Origin: a bacterium | Lineage (GTDB): Bacteria > SZUA-79 > Acidulodesulfobacterales > Acidulodesulfobacteraceae | Assembly: GCA_027318865.1 (NCBI GenBank) | Contig: DAHVOJ010000006.1 | Span: 1 to 62,148, forward strand | Length of the DNA: 62,148 nucleotides | Direction: 5' to 3' | In this document: one piece after another, positions 27,193 to 37,180 of the stretch | Layout of the letters: the number at the start of each line of letters is the position of its first letter | Numbering within the stretch: the first letter of the stretch is position 1 | The notes under the pieces: model-generated | Databases searched by the model: none | What the model saw: only the letters and a program-made list of their open reading frames with translations | What the model was told of the DNA's origin: nothing | Made by a program: the position numbers and the translations under genes

Positions 27193-28749
27193 TTGAAATT
27201 CAGAGTAATAGATTCTATAGAAAAAATTTTAATAGAAAATAAAACAAACAAATTAGACCGCATTTTTGTTTTCGGAGTTTTCCTTGGAGAAGAAAGCAAT
27301 TTTTTAAAACATCAAAATTTTAAGGAATCGGATTTTATTTATAAAAGGCTTAAGCAGCTTGATTTTAAAGCTAAAAGAGGAAAAAGCGCAGTTATAGAAT
27401 CGCCTGTATATTCATTAGTTTACGGATTGGATAAAAAGGATAAATTTAATTACGACTCTTTGAGGAGTTTTACGTCCGCCGCTTCTAAAACTGCCGGAGA
27501 AAACAAAATAAAAGAAACGATTATCGTAATTCCCAGGCTGGATAATGAATATTATTTAAAAAACGGATTGTTTTATCTGTCTGCCGCCGCAACGGAAGGC
27601 ATCGAATTAGGTTTATACGAATTCAAGAAATATATTTCCGAAGGTAAAGAAAACAGGGAAAATGCAAAAAAGAACAAATATCCCGAAACAATAGGCATTT
27701 ACCTCAACGGTTTGAAGATTACTAAAGATATTATAAATATCGCCGAAGACGGATTTGATTTCGGCAAAAAAACTTCTTCTGCGGTCAATTTTGCCCGCGA
27801 TATCGTAAACGAACCGGGCAATGTCGTTACGCCCGAATATTTAGCCGATATTGCAAAAGAAATATCCAAAGGCAATGATATAGAATGTGAGATATTCAAC
27901 GAAAAAGAGATAGTAAAAAAAGGAATGAACGCTTTTTACGGCGTAGGACAGGGGTCGAAAAATCCTCCGAGATTTATCCATTTAACTTATAAACCTAAAC
28001 ATAAATCAAAAAATAAAAAAATTAAAAAAATTGCAATTGTCGGTAAAGGTATTACTTTCGACAGCGGGGGTCTTTCTTTAAAGCCTGCCGATTTTATGAC
28101 CACTATGAAAAGCGATAAATCAGGAGCATGCGCAGTTCTGGGCGTCATGAAATATATTAAAGACTTCGATATAAATCTGGAGGTTCACGGTATTATAGCG
28201 GCATGTGAAAATATGCCCGGCGGAGGGGCGCAAAGGCCGGACGATATAGTAAAAGCTTTAAACGGAAAAACTATAGAGATAGAAAATACCGATGCCGAAG
28301 GCAGATTGACTCTTGCCGACGCTTTCTGTTTTGCCTCCGCTATAGGAGTCGATGAAATTATAGATATTGCCACGTTAACCGGCGCGTGCGTTATTGCTCT
28401 TGGAGAATACACTTCCGGCGTTATGGGCAACGATAAAGATTTAATCTCCAACATAATTTCGGTAAGCCAAATTTCCGGCGAAAGAATGTGGGAGCTTCCC
28501 TTCGACGACAATATGAAGGAAAAACTTTCAAGTCCCGTAGCGGATATAAAAAACATAGGCAACAGATACGGCGGCGCAATTACTGCAGGAATGTTTCTCG
28601 AGGAATTTGTTCCCGATAGTATTAGATGGTGCCATATAGATATAGCCGGTCCCGCTTTTACTAAAACGGGCTTTAATTATAATCCAAAAGGCGGCACAGG
28701 AGTAGGCGTCAGAACTTTGTTATATTATTTAAATCAACATAAAATTTAA
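27193..28749 (+). CDS. pepA: leucyl aminopeptidase (M17 family)
   Basis: PepA is a hexameric dizinc aminopeptidase of the cytoplasm. The catalytic C-terminal half has VGKGITFDSGGLSLKPADFM, MKSDKSGACAVLG and ENTDAEGRLTLADA, so the metal ligands and catalytic Lys/Arg are all present. The N-terminal half is the poorly conserved M17 N-domain. The reading frame is open from a TTG at 27178, but GGAGGG at 27180-27185 lies inside that extension and is well placed for the TTG at 27193, which gives 518 residues. An ATG start is not available nearby. Confidence 0.93.
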   Translation: MKFRVIDSIEKILIENKTNKLDRIFVFGVFLGEESNFLKHQNFKESDFIYKRLKQLDFKAKRGKSAVIESPVYSLVYGLDKKDKFNYDSLRSFTSAASKTAGENKIKETIIVIPRLDNEYYLKNGLFYLSAAATEGIELGLYEFKKYISEGKENRENAKKNKYPETIGIYLNGLKITKDIINIAEDGFDFGKKTSSAVNFARDIVNEPGNVVTPEYLADIAKEISKGNDIECEIFNEKEIVKKGMNAFYGVGQGSKNPPRFIHLTYKPKHKSKNKKIKKIAIVGKGITFDSGGLSLKPADFMTTMKSDKSGACAVLGVMKYIKDFDINLEVHGIIAACENMPGGGAQRPDDIVKALNGKTIEIENTDAEGRLTLADAFCFASAIGVDEIIDIATLTGACVIALGEYTSGVMGNDKDLISNIISVSQISGERMWELPFDDNMKEKLSSPVADIKNIGNRYGGAITAGMFLEEFVPDSIRWCHIDIAGPAFTKTGFNYNPKGGTGVGVRTLLYYLNQHKI

Positions 28750-28867
28750 GATAGATTTTTTTGCGAGATTTTTTTGTTGATTTTTAATAAAATATATGAT
28801 ATCCTTGAAAAGATAGTTTTGAAAGTTTATATTTCATAAAATTATTAATTTATTTTAACGTAATATT

Positions 28868-29245
28868 ATGAACAATATTAATGGGAATAGTTTGATTTCG
28901 TTTCTGCCAATCTTTATAATGCTCGTAATAGCAATTTTATTTGCGGTCCTCACTATTTTAATCTCTAATTTTATCGGAAAAAAAACTTATGAGCAGGGAA
29001 AATTAAAGGCATATGAATGCGGAGTAGAGCCGACCGGCGAACCGCATATAAGATTCGACGTTAAATTTTACTTAATAGCTATTTTTTTTCTTCTTTTTGA
29101 CATCGAAGCCCTTTTTTTGTTTCCGTGGGCTGTTATTTTTTCAAAGTTGGGCTTATTGGGATTTGTCGAAATGTTTTTATTCATAGTAATATTAGTCATA
29201 GGTCTGCTTTACGTATGGCTTAAAGGGGCGCTGAAATGGGAATAG
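28868..29245 (+). CDS. nuoA: NADH-quinone oxidoreductase subunit A
   Basis: NuoA is a membrane subunit at the junction between the peripheral and membrane arms of complex I. The 125-residue protein has three membrane helices. The conserved loop is [20 protein letters not shown], followed by [17 protein letters not shown]. It is the first gene of a 13-gene nuo operon running to 43085 and overlaps nuoB by 10 bp. Confidence 0.96.
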   Translation: MNNINGNSLISFLPIFIMLVIAILFAVLTILISNFIGKKTYEQGKLKAYECGVEPTGEPHIRFDVKFYLIAIFFLLFDIEALFLFPWAVIFSKLGLLGFVEMFLFIVILVIGLLYVWLKGALKWE

Positions 29246-29730
29246 AAGAACATTTAGGCGATAATATCATTACGGCTTCATTGGATAAAATAGTTTCCTG
29301 GGGCAGGAAGTGGTCTATTTGGCCGGCAACTTTCGGCTTGGCATGCTGCGCTATCGAAATGATGACCGTCGCCTCTTCAAGATACGATTTCGACAGATTA
29401 GGATTAATATTCAGGTCCAGCCCAAGGCAGGCCGATTTAATTATAGTATCGGGCAGGGTTTCATATAAAATGGCGCCTATGGTAAAAAGGATTTACGACC
29501 AGATGCCCAATCCGAAGTGGGTAATAGCTATGGGCGACTGCGCATCGTCAGGAGGATTATTTAACGTTTACAGCATAGTTCAGGGCGTAGATAGAATAAT
29601 TCCGGTAGATGTTTATGTCCCCGGTTGTCCTCCGAGACCTGAAGCCCTGATTTACGGAATAACTAAACTTCAGGAAAAGATAGAGAAAGGGACGCTTAAA
29701 CATGAAGAACCTCCTAAAATCATAAAGTAA
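29236..29730 (+). CDS. nuoB: NADH-quinone oxidoreductase subunit B
   Basis: NuoB carries the N2 [4Fe-4S] cluster that hands electrons to quinone. The 164-residue product has the ligand sites in [10 protein letters not shown] (the adjacent Cys pair), GDCASSGG and PGCPPRPE, so N2 is complete. Length is typical of a short NuoB without N-terminal extension. It starts within the end of nuoA. Confidence 0.97.
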   Translation: MGIEEHLGDNIITASLDKIVSWGRKWSIWPATFGLACCAIEMMTVASSRYDFDRLGLIFRSSPRQADLIIVSGRVSYKMAPMVKRIYDQMPNPKWVIAMGDCASSGGLFNVYSIVQGVDRIIPVDVYVPGCPPRPEALIYGITKLQEKIEKGTLKHEEPPKIIK

Positions 29731-29785
29731 ATATAAATAAAATATATATAACAATACGTATTTAAACTAAATTAATTTCGACGAT

Positions 29786-30301
29786 ATGGATGTAATGTTT
29801 GCGTTAACGGTTATAAAAGAATCTAAGCCCAAAGCGATTGTTTCTGCCGATAACATTAAAGGCGACGTGCATATACAGATTAAAAAAGAAGACCTGCTCG
29901 AATTCGCCCTATTTTTAAAAACGGATTCCAGATTAGAATTTGACATGCTGTCGGATTTATTTGCCGTCGATTATCCTAAAAGAGCGGAAAGAATTGAAGT
30001 AATTTACAATTTTTATTCTATAAAAAATAATTTCAGGGTTTTCATCAAGGTTAGGAGCAAGACGGACGAAACCGAATATCCGAGTTTGACGCCAGTTTAT
30101 AATTCGGCAAACTGGTTCGAAAGAGAAGCGTACGATATGTTTGGGCTGAAATTCAAAGATCACCCTGATTTAAAAAGAATATTAAATCCGGACGACTGGG
30201 ACGGACATCCCCTCCTTAAGGATTATCCTTTAAGAAAAAGACCTGAGCCTGAAGAAATTAAAATGGACGATCCTGGATATATCGATATAGAAAAAATTTA
30301 A
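29786..30301 (+). CDS. nuoC: NADH-quinone oxidoreductase subunit C
   Basis: NuoC is a structural subunit of the peripheral arm (30-kDa type). The product of 171 residues shows the signature WFEREAYDMFGLKFKDHPDL and RILNPDDWDGHPLLKDYPLR. It is a separate gene here, not fused to nuoD as in E. coli. A second Met three codons in could also be used. Confidence 0.95.
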   Translation: MDVMFALTVIKESKPKAIVSADNIKGDVHIQIKKEDLLEFALFLKTDSRLEFDMLSDLFAVDYPKRAERIEVIYNFYSIKNNFRVFIKVRSKTDETEYPSLTPVYNSANWFEREAYDMFGLKFKDHPDLKRILNPDDWDGHPLLKDYPLRKRPEPEEIKMDDPGYIDIEKI

Positions 30302-30324
30302 AAATTTTAAAAATAACCTGAATA

Positions 30325-31524
30325 ATGTTTGATTATAAAGACTATTTAGTAGAAACCGATAAGTTTGCGTTAAACATTGGACCTTCCCACCCGGCTACGC
30401 ACGGGGTTCTCAGGGTTTTAGTCAAGTTAGACGGGGAAACCATCGTTCATGCAGAGCCCATAATAGGCTATTTGCATACCAGTATGGAGAAATATGCGGA
30501 ATATAAAACTTATCATCAGGCCGAAACTATTACCGATAGGATGGATTATGTGGCAGGAGCGTCAAATAATCTCGGTTATATACTGGCGGTCGAAAAACTT
30601 TGCGGCGTAAAAGCCCCTAAAAGAGCAGAATATGTTCGGGTAATTCTTGCCGAGTTCACGAGAATAAGCTCTCATCTCGTGTGGCTTGCCACACATGCGG
30701 TAGATTTAGGCGCGTTAACCGAATTTTTATACTGTTTTCGTGAAAGAGAACTTATACTCGACATTATAGAAACCGTTACCGGATCAAGAATGACTCCTTC
30801 GTTTTACCGCGTCGGCGGACTTGCAATGGATATACATAATGACTTTATAGAGAAAACGAGGAGTTTTATAAAGATTTTTCCCGATAAGATAAATGAATAT
30901 GAAGCGCTTCTTACAAAAAATAAAATATGGTTGGAAAGAACAAAAAATTTGGGAATTATTTCAGCAGAAAGCGCAATAAATTTTGCGTTAACCGGACCGT
31001 CTTTAAGAGGCAGCGGAGTTAAATACGACGTAAGAAAAGTAAATCCTTATTCCAGTTACGAAGATTTCGACTTTGAAGTGCCGATAGGCGACAACGGCGA
31101 TACGTATGACAGGTATGTAATTAGAATTGAAGAGATGCGCCAGAGCCTTAAAATAATTACGCAGGCTGTAGAAAATATTCCCGAAGGCGAATATTTAAGC
31201 CATGACGAATATCCATTATACGTTAAACCAACTAAGAAAAGGTCTTTGACTACTATGGAAGGTATGATTTTTAATTTTAAATACGGGATGGAAGGAATTA
31301 AACCTCCAAAAGGCGAGGCGTATCAATCTATTGAAAATCCTAGAGGGGAATTGGGTTTTTACTTGGTTTCGGACGGTTCGGCTTTTCCATATAGAATGAG
31401 GGTTAGACCCCCGTCGTTTTGCAATATCAGCGCATTAAACGAAATGACTAAAGGACACATGGTAGCGGATTTAATAGCAATTATGGGAAGCGTCGACATA
31501 TTGCTTGGCGAAGTTGACAGATAA
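30325..31524 (+). CDS. nuoD: NADH-quinone oxidoreductase subunit D
   Basis: NuoD (49-kDa subunit) forms much of the quinone site. The 399-residue product begins NIGPSHPATHGVLRVLVKLD, has GYLHTSMEKYAEYKTYHQAE, and ends with SVDILLGEVDR. The conserved His of PSHPATHG and the Tyr of MEKYAE, which line the quinone pocket, are both present. It lies between nuoC and the modified nuoF-like gene. Confidence 0.97.
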   Translation: MFDYKDYLVETDKFALNIGPSHPATHGVLRVLVKLDGETIVHAEPIIGYLHTSMEKYAEYKTYHQAETITDRMDYVAGASNNLGYILAVEKLCGVKAPKRAEYVRVILAEFTRISSHLVWLATHAVDLGALTEFLYCFRERELILDIIETVTGSRMTPSFYRVGGLAMDIHNDFIEKTRSFIKIFPDKINEYEALLTKNKIWLERTKNLGIISAESAINFALTGPSLRGSGVKYDVRKVNPYSSYEDFDFEVPIGDNGDTYDRYVIRIEEMRQSLKIITQAVENIPEGEYLSHDEYPLYVKPTKKRSLTTMEGMIFNFKYGMEGIKPPKGEAYQSIENPRGELGFYLVSDGSAFPYRMRVRPPSFCNISALNEMTKGHMVADLIAIMGSVDILLGEVDR

Positions 31525-31536
31525 AAGGTAAAAAAC

Positions 31537-33444
31537 ATGAAAATTATTAATAAAATCGGCGATAGATTAGACCTGAATTTTTTTGAGCGTTCGGGGCATA
31601 AAAAAATATCCTCGGTATTAAACTGGACCGGCGTTGCCTTATTAGACGAAAATGATAATAAGGTCGATCTTGCCAGATGTTATATGCAGGAACTGCAAAA
31701 AATATCCTGCGGGGTCTGCACCCCGTGTGCTCTCGGAACTTCGGTGGCTTCCGAAATTTTGGAAAATATCTGTAACGGCAGAGCTATACCGGAAGATTTA
31801 GACAGACTAAGAAATCAGTGCGACTGGATTATGTCTTCTTCGAAGTGTACCGTTGGAACGATTGGTCCTTCTTCGGTAGTCGAACTAATCGATAACTTCA
31901 GAGAAGATTTCGAAAAAGTTATAAAAAATAAAAAGATTATAAAAAAAGGCAATTATATAGTCCATGTTACGGCTCCATGTATAAACGGATGCCCTTCAAA
32001 GTTAGACATACCGAACTGGATAGAAAGGGTCAGGGACGGCAGGTATGAAGATGCCCTTCAGTCGGCAAGAAGAAACACTCCGCTTGCCGGAATTTTGGGC
32101 AGGACGTGTTTTCATCCCTGTCAGGATAATTGCCGCAGGGCTAATATCGACGAATCTATACAAATATGCCTGATAAGAAGATTTGCCGCCGACGAATCGT
32201 TTTATTCGGAGTATAAACCAGATTTTAAAATAAAAGACAATAATATTAAAGTAGCAATCGTAGGTTCCGGTCCTGCAGGTTTAAGCTGTGCATATTATTT
32301 GCGTTTAATGGGATATAAGCCGGTTATATTCGAAGCTCTTCCGGTTTTGGGGGGCATGATGAGCGTCGGTATTCCTAAGTTTCGGCTTCCGCAACATTTC
32401 TTAGACGCGGAAATCGGTTATATTATTTCTACCGGAATAGAATACAAACTAAACAATAAATTAGGGAAAGATTTTACGATAAAAGATCTCTTTAAACAGG
32501 GATTTAAAGCTGTATTTTTGGGAATAGGCGCGCATTTAGGGCAGAATATTAATTTGCCCGGTGAAAACGATAATTTACAAGGTTTTTATGATGGAGTCGA
32601 GTTTTTAAGAAATGTAGCGCTTGGAAACAAAATAGATATTGGGAAAAAAGTAATTATAGAAGGCGGCGGAAACGTGGCGATAGATTGCTGCAGGACTGCG
32701 GTAAGATTAGGGTATGAAGAAGTGTTAGTCGTTTACAGAAGAAGCGAAGAGGAAATGCCTGCGGCGCATGAAGAAATTGAAACTGCCATGGAAGAAGGGG
32801 TTAAATTTAAATATTTAACAAATCCTGTAAGTATTCTTCAAGAAAACGGCAGGGTAACAGGTATAAGATGCAGAAAAATGAAACTGGGGGAAATCGATGC
32901 AAGCGGAAGGAGAAGTCCCGTAGAAGTGCCAAATTCCGATTTTGACATAGAAACGGACGATTTTATCATGGCTATAGGGCAGGTCCCCGATTTCGATTGT
33001 TTAAAGGATGTTTCCGAAATAAAAATAAATAGGGGGAAGACGATATCGGCAGACAGTTTTACTTTTATGACGGATATGCCGGGCGTTTTTGCGGGAGGCG
33101 ACGCTTTAACCGGACCTATAAGCATAGTAGATTCCAACAGAGACGGAAAAAATGCGGCAAGAAGAATAGACCAGTATATAAGGACCGGAACATTTATTCC
33201 AACGGATGATTGTCTGTTTGAAAAGTTATTTGAAACTATCGGTGTTTACGATAAAAACGAAGTAATTCAAAACGCAGATATGCCGGCTGGAAATTTTGCG
33301 CCCAAACAAATAATCAAACCTGTTAAAGAACGCATAAAAAGCTTTGAAGAAGCGGATAAAGGTTTTACGAACGACGATGCCGCTTATGAAGCTACCAGAT
33401 GTATGAGATGCTATTATCTTATGCTTGTTAAGTTCGAGGATTAA
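31537..33444 (+). CDS. fusion of NuoF N3-cluster domain with GltD-like FAD oxidoreductase
   Basis: This sits where nuoE and nuoF would be. Residues about 45-130 match only the C-terminal end of NuoF: CGVCTPC (Cys58, 61, 64) then Cys104, i.e. CxxCxxC-x39-C, the N3 [4Fe-4S] ligands. The NuoF FMN/NADH domain is missing. From about 140 it is a GltD/NfnB/SfrB-like protein. It has a cysteine-rich N-terminal domain (Cys148, 152, 191, 195, 199), FAD site VGSGPAGLSCAYYL (242-255) and a second dinucleotide fold IEGGGNVAIDCC (374-385). The C-terminus is RCMRCYY. It probably feeds electrons from NAD(P)H or another donor into NuoG. The donor is unknown. Confidence 0.85.
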   Translation: MKIINKIGDRLDLNFFERSGHKKISSVLNWTGVALLDENDNKVDLARCYMQELQKISCGVCTPCALGTSVASEILENICNGRAIPEDLDRLRNQCDWIMSSSKCTVGTIGPSSVVELIDNFREDFEKVIKNKKIIKKGNYIVHVTAPCINGCPSKLDIPNWIERVRDGRYEDALQSARRNTPLAGILGRTCFHPCQDNCRRANIDESIQICLIRRFAADESFYSEYKPDFKIKDNNIKVAIVGSGPAGLSCAYYLRLMGYKPVIFEALPVLGGMMSVGIPKFRLPQHFLDAEIGYIISTGIEYKLNNKLGKDFTIKDLFKQGFKAVFLGIGAHLGQNINLPGENDNLQGFYDGVEFLRNVALGNKIDIGKKVIIEGGGNVAIDCCRTAVRLGYEEVLVVYRRSEEEMPAAHEEIETAMEEGVKFKYLTNPVSILQENGRVTGIRCRKMKLGEIDASGRRSPVEVPNSDFDIETDDFIMAIGQVPDFDCLKDVSEIKINRGKTISADSFTFMTDMPGVFAGGDALTGPISIVDSNRDGKNAARRIDQYIRTGTFIPTDDCLFEKLFETIGVYDKNEVIQNADMPAGNFAPKQIIKPVKERIKSFEEADKGFTNDDAAYEATRCMRCYYLMLVKFED

Positions 33445-33450
33445 AAAAAT

Positions 33451-35580
33451 ATGGATATAGAAGTTACTATAAACGATAAAAAAATAGTTACGCGGTCCGG
33501 CTTGACTATTCTTGAAGCGGCTTCTCAGGCAGGAATTAAAATACCGGTTTTATGTTATCTTAAAAGAATTAAACCTATCGGCTCATGCAGAGTTTGCGTG
33601 GTCGAGGTTAAAGACGTGAAAAATCCTCTTCCCTCTTGCGTCGCCAAAGTGAAAGAAGGCTATGAAATATATACGGAAACGGAAAAATTATGGGAAATTA
33701 GAAAAGAAGTCATTTCACATTTACTGTTAGACCATCCTTTAGATTGTCCGGTTTGCGATAAATCGGGAGAATGTCTTTTGCAGGATTTGACATTTGAGTT
33801 CGGCATTACCACGCAAAAAAATCAGAAAGTTTACCCGGATAAAACTAAAATTTTTAAAAGCGACTTAATCGAATACAATGCTACAAGATGCGTTTTATGT
33901 TCGCGTTGCATAAGGGTTTGCGGCGACATGTACGGTAATCCGTTTCTGCAAATGAAAGATAAGGGTTATAACGGTTATATTGGATTAAAAGCCGATACCA
34001 AAACGCGGCTTGGTTCTAAATCGGCTGAAAATTGTTCATTTGAAGAGATTTCTCCGGAACCTGACAATTTAGACTGTTATTATTGCGGTAACTGCATCGA
34101 AGTCTGTCCAGTAGGCGCCCTCGTTTCAAAACCGTCGAAATTTAAAGAAAGATACTGGCAGGAATCTCCTTTTTCGTCCATTTGCGACAAATGTTCGGCT
34201 GCGTGCAGGATAGAATATTATAGATACGGCAAGAACGAATCTTTAGTAAGAACCGATGCGCCTTTTGGCGGTTATCTCTGCAAATCCGGTTTTTTTTATT
34301 CGGGAATAGGCAAAGGTTGCGAAGGTTATTATATATCGAGTCCTTATATTAAAAAAAAGGCGGCAGCCGAAGAGGTTTCGTTAGAAAAAGCTATAGACGA
34401 GTTTTGTTCGAGAATAACAAATATATCGGAAAATAAAATGTCGGATAATACCGCGGTTCTTATTTCTCCAAATATTTCCATTAACGCCGGGTTTGCCTCA
34501 TTTGAATTTTTTAAAAATGTTTTAAAAATCTCAAATTTTGACGTTGCCGCTCCGGGGCTTTACAGAAAAAATATTTTGAATTTCAAAAGATTGTTTCCAT
34601 CGGAAGAATCTTTTGAAATAAAAGATATAAAAAATTCGGAAGTTATTCTGTATTTCGGCAGTATAGAAGATGAAATCCCTCTTGTTTCGTACAACATTTT
34701 AAAAACGAGAAGAGAACACGGCGGAAGACTTTTTATAGTAAATCCTAAAACAGACAAAGCGCAGCATATTCGTTCATTTTCAAGGTTTGAAGATATAGCC
34801 TGTCTCAAGAATGATATAGATGAATCTTATTTTCAAACTTATTTGAATAAAACGCGGACAGGTTTATACAAAGACGAAAATGCTATAGACGGCGATTGCA
34901 AATCTATCTTAGAAGTTATAACGGATGCGGATTGCATATCTTTCGTAATCGGCGATTCCGTTATGTCGCACGTCGATATGAGTAAAAATTTTTTAATATT
35001 GGAAGAAATAGTTCAATTTTTGCGGGAGCAAAAGAAGTCGGTTTACATATATCCTCTTGTAAAACCTCTTAATTATAGAGGACTTGTGCATGCCGGCGTT
35101 TATCCCGCAGATGATGCATCCAGTTTTAATCAAATTATTTCGGGACTTGACGGCGGGAAAATTAAAAATCTTATATACATTGGGGACTCGCAGGACGATA
35201 GTTACGGAAGAGAAATAGCAAAATATGTCTCAAACTTAGAATTTTTAGCCGTTTTTTCATCCAAAACAAGCCTTTTGTCGGCAATGGCGGACGTTGTTAT
35301 ACCCGTTAAAGATTTTCTGGAAGGAAAAGATACTTTTTATGAAAATTTCGAGGGCAAAATTATAAGCGTAAATAACGAATTTCATTTTGGGACATACAGA
35401 TATGATTTAATAGACGTGCTTGCAAAAATTTCAGGTAAAACCGGTAATTCGTTTAATTATATTTATACCGGAACCGAAAATTTTTTAAATTCCCTAAAGA
35501 GCGGGAATGTGATATATTATAATAAAATTAAAGGCAGAAGTAAGTTTTACTATAATGATAAAACTAAGCTGTACTATTAA
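33451..35580 (+). CDS. nuoG: NADH-quinone oxidoreductase subunit G
   Basis: NuoG is the large iron-sulfur subunit. The 709-residue protein has a [2Fe-2S] site (Cys35, 46, 49, 63) and the N5 site H95-x3-C99-x2-C102-x5-C108. Two further [4Fe-4S] groups are CVLCSRCIRVC (147-157) and CYYCGNCIEVC (209-219). A molybdopterin-type [4Fe-4S] site begins at CDKCSAAC (245-252). The rest is a diverged molybdopterin oxidoreductase fold with no clear cofactor site. With SfrA/NuoG relatives it could pair with the preceding GltD-like fusion. It starts 6 bp after that gene. Confidence 0.92.
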   Translation: MDIEVTINDKKIVTRSGLTILEAASQAGIKIPVLCYLKRIKPIGSCRVCVVEVKDVKNPLPSCVAKVKEGYEIYTETEKLWEIRKEVISHLLLDHPLDCPVCDKSGECLLQDLTFEFGITTQKNQKVYPDKTKIFKSDLIEYNATRCVLCSRCIRVCGDMYGNPFLQMKDKGYNGYIGLKADTKTRLGSKSAENCSFEEISPEPDNLDCYYCGNCIEVCPVGALVSKPSKFKERYWQESPFSSICDKCSAACRIEYYRYGKNESLVRTDAPFGGYLCKSGFFYSGIGKGCEGYYISSPYIKKKAAAEEVSLEKAIDEFCSRITNISENKMSDNTAVLISPNISINAGFASFEFFKNVLKISNFDVAAPGLYRKNILNFKRLFPSEESFEIKDIKNSEVILYFGSIEDEIPLVSYNILKTRREHGGRLFIVNPKTDKAQHIRSFSRFEDIACLKNDIDESYFQTYLNKTRTGLYKDENAIDGDCKSILEVITDADCISFVIGDSVMSHVDMSKNFLILEEIVQFLREQKKSVYIYPLVKPLNYRGLVHAGVYPADDASSFNQIISGLDGGKIKNLIYIGDSQDDSYGREIAKYVSNLEFLAVFSSKTSLLSAMADVVIPVKDFLEGKDTFYENFEGKIISVNNEFHFGTYRYDLIDVLAKISGKTGNSFNYIYTGTENFLNSLKSGNVIYYNKIKGRSKFYYNDKTKLYY

Positions 35581-35595
35581 CAAGGTATTATAAAT

Positions 35596-36582
35596 ATGCT
35601 TTTTTGGCTGATCGCGGAAGTCGTTAAAATATTAATCGTTTTTGCCGGATTACTTTTGTCGGCGGCTTATCTTACGCTTTTAGAGCGCAAAATTGCCGCC
35701 AGAATACAAAATAGAATGGGACCGATGGAAGCCGGGTTTCATGGACTGTTGCAACCGATAGCCGACGGAATAAAACTATTTTTTAAAGAGGATATTATTC
35801 CAAGTGAAGCGAATAAATTTTTATTTATTCTGGCCCCCATATTAGTCGTTATTCCAGCTTTGACAACTTTCGCCGTTATTCCTTTCGGCGCGCCGGTAAA
35901 AATTATGGGACATACTGTTCCGCTTCAAATTACCGACGTAAATATAGGAATACTTTTCATACTTGCGCTGACTTCGCTGGGAGTTTACGGCGTAGTTCTG
36001 GGCGGTTGGGCTTCCAACAGCAAATATTCCCTGCTTGGGGGGATAAGGACTGCGGCGCAGATGGTAAGCTACGAAATTGCTCTCGTTCTTTCTATAGTGG
36101 GTATAATAATGATTGCAGGAGATTTAAGCTTATCGAAAATAGTTTCCGAACAGTCGCATATGTGGTTTATAGTTTATCAGCCGGTCGGATTTTTGCTTTA
36201 TCTCGTTGCTTCTACGGCTGAAATGAACAGAGTTCCGTTTGATATAGGGGAAGCCGAAGGCGAAATTGTAGCCGGTTTTCATACCGAATATTCAAGTATG
36301 GAATTTGCGTTCTACTTTATAGGCGAATATGCGCAAATGGTGGTGAACAGCGCAGTTATAGTTACTTTGTTTTTGGGCGGCTGGCAAGGACCTTTTTTAC
36401 CTCCGGTTTTATGGTTTTTAATAAAAGTATTTTTTGTAATACTGATTTATTTATGGTTTAGATGGACTTATCCAAGGTTAAGGTACGACGAACTAATGGA
36501 TTTAGGATGGAAATTCTTGCTTCCTTTAGCTCTTGCAAATATAATCGTAACCGGTTTTATAATGGTTTTACTTAAGGGATGA
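35596..36582 (+). CDS. nuoH: NADH-quinone oxidoreductase subunit H
   Basis: NuoH links the quinone cavity to the membrane arm. The 328-residue polytopic protein has ERKIAARIQNRMGP, GLLQPIADGIKLFFKED, AEMNRVPFDIGEAEGEIVAG and FHTEYSSMEFAFYF, all hallmark stretches of the family. Eight membrane helices are evident. It lies 15 bp after nuoG and 3 bp before nuoI. Confidence 0.97.
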   Translation: MLFWLIAEVVKILIVFAGLLLSAAYLTLLERKIAARIQNRMGPMEAGFHGLLQPIADGIKLFFKEDIIPSEANKFLFILAPILVVIPALTTFAVIPFGAPVKIMGHTVPLQITDVNIGILFILALTSLGVYGVVLGGWASNSKYSLLGGIRTAAQMVSYEIALVLSIVGIIMIAGDLSLSKIVSEQSHMWFIVYQPVGFLLYLVASTAEMNRVPFDIGEAEGEIVAGFHTEYSSMEFAFYFIGEYAQMVVNSAVIVTLFLGGWQGPFLPPVLWFLIKVFFVILIYLWFRWTYPRLRYDELMDLGWKFLLPLALANIIVTGFIMVLLKG

Positions 36583-36585
36583 TAA

Positions 36586-37101
36586 ATGAATACCGAAAAA
36601 CAAGAAAATTCGATTATAGAGATTTCTAAAAATTTATTAATAGGTCTTAAAACGACTATTAAAACTTTTTTTCAAAAACCCGTAACCTTTCAATATCCAA
36701 AAGAACGTCTAATGATAGCCGAAAGATTCAGGGCTTTCCCCCATCTCAACGTTAACGGAGACGGTTCTTTAAGATGCGTTGCCTGCATATTATGCCAGAC
36801 GGTATGTCCGTCGGAAGCTATTATGATAAAAACCGGTTATGTAGATTTTGGTCTAGAGCATGAGATTACGGAAAGACAAAAACACAATCATAGTTTAGAT
36901 AATTTAAAGAAAGGAATTTACAACGACGGGAGGCGCCACCCTTCGTCGTTTGAAATCGATTTATTGAGATGCATATGCTGCGGTTATTGCGAAGAAATAT
37001 GCCCCGAAGAAGCGATAAGTATGGGAACTGACTATGAGGTCGCTTTTTATACAAGGGACGAAGGTATTTACGGTATAGATAAATTAATTAAATCAAGGTA
37101 G
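36586..37101 (+). CDS. nuoI: NADH-quinone oxidoreductase subunit I
   Basis: NuoI carries clusters N6a and N6b. The 171-residue product has two ferredoxin motifs: CVACILCQTVCP and CICCGYCEEICP, each followed by a conserved E-A-I. The N-terminal helix (LKTTIKTFFQKPVTFQYP) sits at the membrane surface. It is followed by the only large gap in the nuo operon (128 bp), which holds a dispersed repeat. Confidence 0.96.
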   Translation: MNTEKQENSIIEISKNLLIGLKTTIKTFFQKPVTFQYPKERLMIAERFRAFPHLNVNGDGSLRCVACILCQTVCPSEAIMIKTGYVDFGLEHEITERQKHNHSLDNLKKGIYNDGRRHPSSFEIDLLRCICCGYCEEICPEEAISMGTDYEVAFYTRDEGIYGIDKLIKSR

Positions 37102-37110
37102 ATCAAAGAA

Positions 37111-37180
37111 AGATTGGTTAGCTGACGCTGGACTCCGTCCGCTTTGCTCGCAATGACACCCAAATCCCGATTTAGGTGTC
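37111..37180. repeat. dispersed repeat copy plus strong hairpin inside the nuo operon
   Basis: The segment 37113-37157 (TTGGTTAGCTGACGCTGGAC and onward to TGCTCGCAATGAC) matches, in inverted orientation, the outer parts of 48103-48197. It runs into a hairpin: GACACC (37155-37160) pairs with GGTGTC (37175-37180), with AAAT/ATTT inside. There is no T-run, so it is not a typical intrinsic terminator. It may modulate expression of nuoJ-N. Confidence 0.75.

Noticed and set aside
37155-37180. Intrinsic terminator ending nuoA-I
   Set aside because: The stem is strong, but no T-run follows and nuoJ-N continue in the same order, so termination is unlikely to be complete.
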